From Acidimicrobiia bacterium (lineage in GTDB: Bacteria > Actinomycetota > Acidimicrobiia > Acidimicrobiales > Bin134), in assembly GCA_009843565.1 (NCBI GenBank), contig VYDF01000110.1, forward strand, positions 1-13,730: a DNA stretch of 13,730 bases. Direction: 5' to 3'. The notes under the pieces are model-generated. The model was not told the DNA's origin and searched no databases. It saw nothing but the letters and a program-made list of their open reading frames with translations. Numbering within the stretch: the first letter of the stretch is position 1; each line of letters opens with the position of its first letter. This document shows, one piece after another, positions 1-7,700 of this stretch. Position numbers and translations under genes: made by a program.

Positions 1-157
1 AGCAGTCGCTGGCCAGACCATTGCCATGGCTGAGGATCAGCCGAGTCCCATCGGGGTTGCCATGGCGACGAAGCAACACCGATGACTCGGAGTCCACTTC
101 GACCTCGTAAACCGACAGCGGTTCGGGGACGCTCCAGACGGCTTCTTGCTCCGTCAC
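1..157 (-). CDS. alpha/beta hydrolase, N-terminal fragment (cut by window edge)
   Basis: An open frame starts at a GTG (157-155) that overlaps the stop of the PPTase gene as GTGA, and runs off the left edge after 52 codons. The translation includes LLRRHGNPDGTRLILSHGNG followed by LASDC. A beta-strand ending in SHGNG is the oxyanion-hole (HG) region that opens alpha/beta hydrolases; the nucleophile elbow, Asp and His lie outside the window. The 4-base overlap implies translational coupling to the PPTase and membership of the PKS operon. Neither PKS in the window carries a C-terminal thioesterase, so a discrete hydrolase here is a reasonable candidate for chain release or editing; that role is inferred. 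It could equally be an unrelated esterase. Family assignment rests on one motif and the local pattern only, so the call is moderate. Confidence 0.7.
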   Translation of the reverse strand, partial: MTEQEAVWSVPEPLSVYEVEVDSESSVLLRRHGNPDGTRLILSHGNGLASDC

Positions 158-885
158 GATGGCGGGCCTACCTCATGAGCGACGGCGGCGGCAAAGTCAT
201 CCGTTCCAATATCCTCCATACACCAGGACGTCTCGGGGATTTGAGCAAACTGGCCGATGCTCCTGCTCGCTCCTCGGCGCATGTCTTCAGGGATCTCCAG
301 TTCTGACACCTTCAGGGAGAGGCCCTTGCCGTGGGCCTTCACCAACGCCTCTTTGATCGTCCAGAATCGGAAGAACGCATGAAGCTGCTCACAACCCTCA
401 AGTGACTCCAGCTCAGCCTTCTCTCGCGGGCTGAACACGCCCTCGATGAGGTTGTCGAGATTTCGGCGCGGGGCCCGTTCCTCAACATCCACTCCAAGGC
501 GACCCCTGGGCGCTACGGCAATCAACCCGTGGTTGCCGCTGTGGCTCACATTGAAGCTGATGGAAGCCGGCTGGCCGTCAACCAGGGCAAAGGGCTTGCC
601 GTGTTTGGCAGCCTCGAAGGCCAACGACTCGTTGGGACAACCGATCTGCCAGCAGAGGACGGCACGAAGCGCGGCGCGGCACAGCACATAGCGCCGCTGC
701 GCAACTGGCGACTGAAAGCGCTGCCAACGAGAGCGCTCTTCCCCGTCGAGCCAGGCAAAGGCCTCGGCCTCATGGTCGGCATTGGGTCTCAGGTCAACGT
801 GGAAAATGGCGATGTCGCCGACATTTCCGAATGGGCACCACCAATTTCCGGCGGCAGGAGAGACTCCTGTCGACAGAATCTTCAA
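154..885 (-). CDS. 4'-phosphopantetheinyl transferase, Sfp/Gsp type
   Basis: This 243-residue protein transfers the phosphopantetheine arm of coenzyme A to the active-site serine of carrier proteins. Length and motifs fit the Sfp class: FNVSHSG near residues 110-116, GVDVEE at 131-136 (Mg2+-binding Asp133 and Glu135), and FWTIKEALVKAHGKGL around 174-189 with the W-x-x-K-E-A core (Lys178, Glu179). The early Arg-rich part (RYVLCRAALRAVL) also matches the class. The gene follows ACP1 with a TTGA stop/start overlap, so the start is a TTG; no ATG or GTG lies in frame soon after, and no strong RBS precedes it, so coupling to ACP1 translation is likely. Its position in the operon suggests that it activates the integrated PKS ACPs and the two discrete ACPs. 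The family is secure; the exact start is less so. Confidence 0.92.
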   Translation of the reverse strand: MKILSTGVSPAAGNWWCPFGNVGDIAIFHVDLRPNADHEAEAFAWLDGEERSRWQRFQSPVAQRRYVLCRAALRAVLCWQIGCPNESLAFEAAKHGKPFALVDGQPASISFNVSHSGNHGLIAVAPRGRLGVDVEERAPRRNLDNLIEGVFSPREKAELESLEGCEQLHAFFRFWTIKEALVKAHGKGLSLKVSELEIPEDMRRGASRSIGQFAQIPETSWCMEDIGTDDFAAAVAHEVGPPS

Positions 886-1127
886 CCAGCGTGGGTTTCG
901 AGGTATTTGATCAAGCTACGCACAGTGAGAAGCTCAGCAAAATCTTCACCAGAGATCTCAATGCCGAATTCTTCATTGACCAGCTTCCAAAAGGCAATGA
1001 TGTCGCCAGAGGGAACGCCGGCATCAGCGATGTTTATGTCTATGTCCAGGGGACGGCCGAGCGGTTGCCCATCAACTTCCAGATTCTCGTCAATGAGCTG
1101 GGTAATTCGGTCCAGTACAGAGGACAT
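882..1127 (-). CDS. discrete acyl carrier protein (ACP1), atypical phosphopantetheine motif
   Basis: An 81-residue carrier protein starting MSSVLDRITQLID. Recalled alignment with E. coli AcpP is ungapped from the modification site onward: Ser40 falls on the AcpP serine, Phe54 on the conserved helix-II Phe, and AELLTVRSLIKYL on the helix-IV region. The usual D-S-L is P-S-G here (GVPSGDI), and Phe46-Trp47 replace smaller hydrophobic residues in helix II. About half of the residues match the second discrete ACP at 9834-10076. The start at 1127 is preferred because GGGGAG lies 7 bases upstream; earlier in-frame starts (ATG at 1142, TTG at 1196) would cover or precede that RBS. It follows PKS A and overlaps the PPTase start. 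The likely role is to take the chain from, or present an extender to, the AT-less KS at the end of PKS A; this is inferred from context. Confidence 0.88.
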   Translation of the reverse strand: MSSVLDRITQLIDENLEVDGQPLGRPLDIDINIADAGVPSGDIIAFWKLVNEEFGIEISGEDFAELLTVRSLIKYLETHAG

Positions 1128-1226
1128 ACTCTGGCTCCCCATGAATTGACTGCAAAGGCAAAACGTCACCCTAGCCAGAAGACTCATAAACAGCAAAGAA
1201 AATAAACATAAATACGATATGACCCC
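1128..1226 (-). other. AT-rich spacer between PKS A and ACP1
   Basis: These 99 bases are clearly more AT-rich than the flanking genes, with runs such as TATTTATGTTTATTTTC on the minus strand. A weak promoter candidate is TTGCTG (1196-1191), a 17-base gap and TAGGGT (1173-1168); the -10 matches consensus at only three of six positions. I see no hairpin with a T-run. The spacer may simply separate ACP1 from PKS A or may give ACP1 and the PPTase some independent expression. Confidence 0.35.
1135..1140 (-). promoter_or_regulatory. ribosome binding site of ACP1
   Basis: GGGGAG on the minus strand, 7 bases before the ATG at 1127. It decides the start: the upstream ATG at 1142 contains this site inside its own coding sequence, so the 81-residue form is preferred. 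Confidence 0.55.
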
Positions 1227-1680
1227 CTATCTGCGGGGCTGGACCCAGTGGCGCCGGCGCTGGAATGGATAGTTGGGCAGCGATAGCCGCCTTCGTTTCT
1301 CTCCGCTGAACAGGTGCTCGAAATCGACGGTTTGGCCAGCTTCATAGGCAGCGCCGACAACCTCTACGAAGCTTTCATCGTCGGGATCGAAGCTGTCGAG
1401 TGACAGCACTCCCCCTCCTTCGCATGGGTTGATCTCTCGGTCGTGGTCCACAACCGCCCGAAGTCCGGCCCGCAATGACTCCTCGTCGCGAAACACCATG
1501 CTGGTCCGGTAGGAGAAGTGGCTGCGACCAATGCTCGCCGTCCACGCCATGTCCGACAGCAGCGAGTCGGCGGAATCTTCCGACAAAAGCAGGTCGGCAT
1601 GGTCGTCTAGCCAACGCAGATACCCACTGGCCATGTCTCGGACTGCCCCTTCGGACTTGCCCGACAACGGCAGCAACCGT
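1227..1680 (-). other. AT-deletion scar at the C-terminus of PKS A
   Basis: The KS/AT linker begins with LLPLSGKS near residue 2652 and the post-AT linker ends with YPFQRRRHWV near 2783, about 131 residues later. In the complete module of the same protein the same two landmarks lie about 440 residues apart (near 475 and 916). The missing block of roughly 310 residues equals the AT catalytic core; GHSxGE and the YASH/HAFH segment are both absent. The join lies about 1375-1440 in the window. The frame is open and the linker motifs are well kept, so this is not fresh decay. Confidence 0.88.
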
Positions 1681-4600
1681 GCTCGCCCCCCTCCCGCTCC
1701 CTCTTCAATCTCCATGTCATCATCGACCGGCCGCGGGGCGCCCACGGGCCAGGGAGTCTCATCGAGTCCGTCTTCGCGGTGGGGGGACGGGTAACCCTCC
1801 AAGACGACGTGGGCGTTCGTGCCCGAGATCCCCAGCGAGTGGACCGCAGCAATCGGAAGTCGGTCTGGTTCGAGTGGCCATTGGGTGGGGACAGAGGTCA
1901 CTTGTACCGGCAGCCGCCCCCAGTCGATCTGCGGATTGGGATTCTCGAAGTGCAGTTGTCGGGGAATCAACCGCTTCCTCATAGCCAGCACCGTCTTGAT
2001 GAGACTGGCGATTCCCGACGCAAATTCCAGGTGGCCGATATTGGTCTTCACTGAACCAATCAACAGCGGACGGTCCTGATCGCGCCCTTGCCCGTACACG
2101 GTGCCAGCGGCGTCCACCTCAGCAGGGTCACCCACCATGGTTCCCAGTCCATGGGCTTCCATGTAGTCCACCTCGGAAGGCTCCACGCCAGCCCGCTCCA
2201 ACGCCTTTTGGATCACCTGCTGCTGGGCCCGCCCATTGGGCAGGATGAGGTCCAAGCTCGCTCCGTTCTGGTTGACAGCCGACCCCAGCACCACGCCCCA
2301 GATCCGGTCGCCGTCGGCCTCGGCATCACCCAGTCGCTTCAGGACCACCATCCCGCAGCCCTCGCCTCGAACATAGCCATCGGCCGATGCGTCGAAGGCT
2401 TTGCACTGACCGTCCGGTGACAACAGCCCATGTTCGTCGAGGAATCGGGTCATCGCCGGGGACAGGACTGCGTTGGCCGCCCCCACAAGGGCTAGATCGA
2501 TCTCATCGTTTCGAAATGCGGCGACCGCTTGGTGCACCGCAGCAAGCGACGACGCGCAGGCCAAGTTCAATGGCATGGCCGGACCTTCCAGGCCCAATAC
2601 AAATGCCACCCGTCCCACCGCCACGCTCCCCACGGTGCCGAACGTGGTGTCGTCGCGGCCGCTTGCCGCGATCACCCGGCGATATTCGCTGTCGCCTACT
2701 CCGGCAAACACCCCTGTTCTGGAGCCCTTCAGCTGGGCTGGATCTATTCCCGCGTCCTCCAACGCATGCCAGCTCGTCTCCAGCAGCATGCGCTGTACGG
2801 GGTCCATCATTCGAGCCTGAATCGGGGAGATGCGGAAGAAACTGGAGTCAAACCGATCAATCCCCTCGACGAATGCTCCCCGCCGATGCGTCACATCCAC
2901 CGCCGTGGGGTCGCCGGCAACCCCGCTCCACGAACCCTCGTCTTGTCGCCCGTGGGTTACCGCGTTTCCACCGGCTTCCAGCAGTCGCCAATAGGCCGAG
3001 AGATCCTCTGCGCCGGGGAACCGACACGCCATACCCACAATGGCAATTCCGTCTTGGCCATGCTGGCGAGCTCGAGGGCGTGGCTGGGAGACGGGCTCGG
3101 GTTTTGCCTCGGCCCCAATGACCTGATCTAGCTCGCCAGCGAGATGGAGAGCGAGGCTGGAAACATCGGGATAGTCGAACACCACCGTGTTCGATGCCAT
3201 GTACTCCCCGACGAAGGCACGATTCAGGCGGTTCCGCAATTCCACCGCTATTAGGGAGTCCATGCCGAGATCGGAGAAATCTGCGTTGGGCGAGGGTGGT
3301 GTTGAGAGCTTCATTACCGCCTGCAACTCCTGCTGCAAGAACGCGGTCAGCAGGGCCTCGCGTTCTTCCGCGGCCGCCTCCCGCAGCTGGGAGAGCAGAT
3401 CACCCGACATTTCCGCCTCGTCAGCCTGGTCCCCGGTGTCGGCCGACAGCAGCTCTTCGAAGAACGCCAGTCGGCTGTCGAGACCCTCGGTGAACACCGG
3501 CCAGTCGACCAGCCCCACCATGGTGGCCACCGCATCCTGGCGTACCAAGCGGTCCAAGGCCTTCATGCCCTGCTGGGGAGTGATCCAGCCCGTCCCCGAA
3601 GCGGCTAGCTGTCTTGAGATCCGGTCCCGTTGCTCTTCGGCCTCGCCCAGTTCCGACCATGCACCCCAAGCGATGGACTGCCCGCAGAGCCCTTGGGCCC
3701 GCCGATGGGCGGCAAGCTGATCCAAGAACGCATTGGCGGCCGAATGGTTCGCCTGACCGGCTTTACCCAGAACACTGGTAATGCTGGAGAAGAGGAGGAA
3801 CAGATCCAAGTCGCGATCCTTGGTGGCGCTATGCAGATGCCAGGCCCCCAGCACTTTCGGCCACAGAACCTGCTCGAACCGAGCCCAGCTCAAGTTGGAC
3901 AGCGAGCCGTCTGACAGAACGCCGACGCTGTGGATCACGCCGCCCAGCGGAGGCATCGAGTCGTCAATTCGGCTCAGCATCTGATCCACGGCCGAGGGGT
4001 CGGTGACGTCGGCCAGCTCCACCTGCACCACCGCTCCCCGCTCCCGCAGCCCGCTGATCACTGCCTGGGCGGCATTGTCGGGGGGCCGGCGCCCATTTAG
4101 CACGATTGCGGTCGCTCCCTGGTCTACAAGCCACTCGGCCACCTCGCAGCCGATCCCGCCCAGACCGCCGGTAACCAGATAGGTACGATCATCCCGCAAT
4201 CGGCCGACGGCCAGCGGGGGCATGACGAGGACGTTCTTGCCGATGTGGCGGGCCGACTGCATGTACTCCATTGCGGCGCTGGCCTCAGCCAGTGGCCAGA
4301 AGCGATGGACCAGCGGTCTCAGTTCTCCGGCTGCCAGTCGCTCCATCACGCTGCTGAGAGACGCCCCGACTCGATCCGGATCTTCAACCTTCAATACGTC
4401 CAACTCCAAAATGGAGTATTCGACATCGGGACGGGCCTCGGACATCTCGGCTTGGCTCCAAATGCCCCGCCGGCCGAGTTCCACAAAGCGTCCGCCATCG
4501 GCCAAACAGGAGAGGCTGGCCTCGATGAAGCCCTCCCCGGTCAGGCTGTTCAGCACAACATGAACACCCTCGCCCCCGGTGGCCTCGGTGATCTCGTCGC

Positions 4601-4790
4601 CGAAGTCGGTCTGGCGGCTGTCGAACACATGAGCCACGCCCAGCGACCGGAGGTAGGCCTGCTTCGGGGTGCTGGCGGTGGCAAACACCTCGGCGCCGGC
4701 CGCTTGAGCCAGCTGGATTGCCGCCAATCCCACGCCGCCGGTACCGGCATGGATCAGCACCCGGTCGCCGGCCTTCAAGCCGGCGAGCTC
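1227..4790 (-). repeat. paralogous ER-KR-ACP-KS(AT-less) block, copy in PKS A
   Basis: From the ER motif HAGTGGVG to the stop codon this block is 3,525 bases; the matching block in PKS B (10162-13674) is 3,513 bases. Domain order, linker sequences and the missing AT are the same in both, and the proteins align almost end to end. A duplication of a whole AT-less module is the simplest explanation. The copies differ at many synonymous sites, so the event is not recent. Confidence 0.8.
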
Positions 4791-7700
4791 GAAGGCGATC
4801 GCCGCAGTGGTGAAGGCCAGAGGCACCGTGGCCAGGATGGGTCCCGGTATTCCGGGGGGCACCGGTGCCACCAACTCCGCCCTGGTCACAGTTTCTGGCG
4901 CGAAGGTCCCGAATCCCAATCCCACCACGCGGTCACCCACCGAGACGGCAGTCACATCCGAGGCCACCTCGAGGACTACGCCGCACATCTCGCGGCCGAG
5001 AAGAGAGTTGTCGCCCAGCATTCCCATGCTGACCAGCACATCTCGGAAGTTGAGCCCTGCGGCCTCGATGCCGACCCGAACTTCTCCCGGCGCAAGCGGT
5101 ATCGGCGGCGACGGCTCAGCTGCCAGCCTCTCTATCGACCCCCCAGGATCTGGAGCCAGTCGCCAACCGGGCTCTTCGGGCAGGGCCATCCGGGCGGTCT
5201 CAGCACCGCTATAGATCAATCGGGCGACACTGCGGATGCCAGCACGGTGCGCTATGTGGGTTTCCTCGTTGCTGGACAACAGTTCCGCAACCAAATCAGA
5301 CACCGGCTCCGCGTCCTCGGGGTCGAGATCGACCATCCTTGTCTTGAGGTGCGCCGTTTCCCGGGCCAGGGATTTGCCCATGCCCCACAACGTCGCACCG
5401 GCCAACTCTCCGACCGATTCGCAGCCCAGCACCTGGGCTCCCTTGGTGACGAACCAAAGCCCATGGGTCGGCTCGACTCCGGCGTCGATCAGACCCTGAG
5501 TCAACGCCAACGCGCTGGCCCCCGCACTTCGGACATCGTCGGCAAGATCCCCGGTAGACGCCTGGTGCCCGTGACCGTCGAGAGCGGCAAGGTGAACGAC
5601 GCCCCTCACCGGTACGTCTTGGGGAAGGACCGCAATGAGCGATCGCCATGACTCCCGGTCTCGCATGTCCGCAGACCACCGGTGAACTCCGCCCTCCGCA
5701 GGCGCGATGCCATCGGCTGCCTCTCCGTGGGAGGCGACCACCACGGTCTGGTTGCGCTCCGCCAACTCCGCAGCCAGTTCTTCGGCGACGCCGCGCTGGT
5801 CGGCGGCCACTAGCCAGGTTCCGGGAGGCTCGGTGACATCGGCTGGATCTTCGGCCAGAGCTGCATCCCGCCAAACCACCTCGTACAAGAGATCGTCCAG
5901 GCCCTCCACCGCGGAAAGCAACGCCGTACGGGTGGCCCGCTTCACCGTGTAGCCGCTCAACCCACCCAGCGGTATGCCGTCGGGGTCATAGAGGTGAATG
6001 TCGCCGGTGAGGACTTCCGGCGACTCATCGGACTCGCGCTCCGATGCCCGGTCCTGAACTGCCTCCCTCATGCGGACATGGCAGACCAGTCGCTCGGGCA
6101 GCGGGCCAGAAAGCCAAAAACGCTCACACCCGAACGGCATGTAGGTGGCACCGCCCTCTGCGCCGGAGAGACTGCGGGCCGCCGACATCACTTGGAAGCA
6201 GCCGTCGAGCAAGATCGGATGCACGTCCAACCCGCCCTGGTCCACGGTTGGAGGCAAGACCACCTCGCCCACCGCCTCGCCCGCCTCCAGCCAAATCGAT
6301 TGAAGGGTGCGAAAAGACGGACCGAAGTCGATCGCCGACTCAGCCTTGGCCTGGTAGAACGCGGAAACATCCCCTCGGGCCAAACCCGCCTTCAGGGCGT
6401 TGAGATCTACTGGCTCTGGGGCCTCATGCAGGAGAGCGCCGGGCGACACCTGACCTTGAGCATGGAGCGTCCATTTCTCCTCGGTGGGCGCCTTGCTGAA
6501 GATCTCGAAGCCCTGCGACGCCGCGCCCTTGGCCCCTTCCAACACAAGTTGCACGCTGCGGCCTCCGCCATCCTCCGACTCCTCGTCCGAGAAAATCAGA
6601 GGGCTGTGAAGCTGCCAGTCCTCCACCGTGACCGATTGGGACCCATCGCTCAGCTGCACCGTTGCGGCCATGGCGCCATAAAGCGCCCCCGGCATCACCA
6701 CCCGGCCGAATACCCGGTGGTCTGCCAGCCAAGCTGGGTCGGATGCGAACATCTCGATCTCAAACAGCGACTCGCCCCGGGGAGAGTCGCGGCGAACGCC
6801 CAGCAGCGGATGGCCACTGCTCTGCCGGCGACGTCTTGTTCCTTCAACCCAGTAGCGCTGGCGCTGGAACGGGTAGCTGGGCAGCGAGATCCGACGACGC
6901 TCCTCGCCGGCGAACAACCCGTCGTATGAGATATCGAGCCCCGCCTGATACGCCCCCGCCACTGCGTCCATAAATCCGCAGCGGTCGTCGGGCTCCGGGG
7001 TCCGAGTGGAAGGCCGCATCATGCTCGAAACCACAACCGGCGCGGGAGTGCTGCCCGCTTGCTCCGGCCAGGCCAGGGCGGTCATGGGCCCGAGCACTGC
7101 GCCCGGACCTACCTCGATGACAACCTGCACCCCTTCGGTGGCCAAAGTCTCGACACAGCTTCGGAACTCCACCGCCTGACGGGCCTGACGGCGCCAATAG
7201 GAGCTGTCGAGCTCTTCGCCCGATGCCAGGGTGCGGCCCAGCATGCTGCTGACAAAGGGCAACGACGGTGACCCGACTTCAAATTCGGCCAGTAGGGCCT
7301 GCACGCCGTCCAAGATGGGGTCGACCATGGCGCTGTGGTATCCGGCGCTCTTTTCCAATCGCCGAATCCGAACCTCCTCTGCCTCGAACCGCTGCAACAC
7401 CGCCTCCACATCGGTGGTCGGCCCGCTAATCATCTGATGGGCACCATTGTCGGCGGCGATTGCCAGGCGGGAGTCACCCGATGCCGCCCTCTGCTCCTCT
7501 ATTGCCGCCGTTACCCGAGAAGGCGGAGCGAACACTCCGGCCATGGCCCCGGGTTCGGGCAGCTCGGCCATGAGCGCGCCTCGCCCGGCCGCAAAACGCA
7601 AACCGTCTTCCAGGCTGAACACGCCAGCAGTCCGGGTCGCAGCGATCTCCCCGAGGCTGTGTCCGACCACTACATCGGGCTCAATTCCCAAGTTCGCCCA

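Noticed and set aside
882..1196. A longer form of ACP1 with a hydrophobic N-terminus (MLFMSLLARVTFCLC) that could pass for a signal peptide
   Set aside because: It would start at a TTG without an RBS; the ATG at 1127 has a well-spaced GGGGAG, and the resulting protein aligns from its first residue with ACP2.
2281..2400. Near-identical protein segment (GYVRGEGCGMVVLKRL and DAEADGDRIWGVV) in KS1 and KS2 of PKS A, considered as recent gene conversion
   Set aside because: The DNA of the two segments differs at many synonymous positions, and this region is strongly conserved in KS domains generally.
2356..2600. KS2 as a non-elongating KS0 lacking a catalytic His
   Set aside because: Both His residues are present at normal spacing (135 and 40 residues), so the usual KS0 defect is absent; a transfer-only role stays possible but is not shown by the motifs.
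4245..5651. A long plus-strand open frame of 468 codons
   Set aside because: It lies wholly inside the ER/KR region of PKS A, has the low-complexity His/Gln/Arg-rich composition of a reverse-strand shadow in GC-rich DNA, and shows no recognisable motif.
5994..6929. A plus-strand open frame of 311 codons
   Set aside because: It is antisense to the DH region of PKS A, where the minus-strand frame has clear catalytic motifs (HRVFGRVVMP and LDGCFQ).
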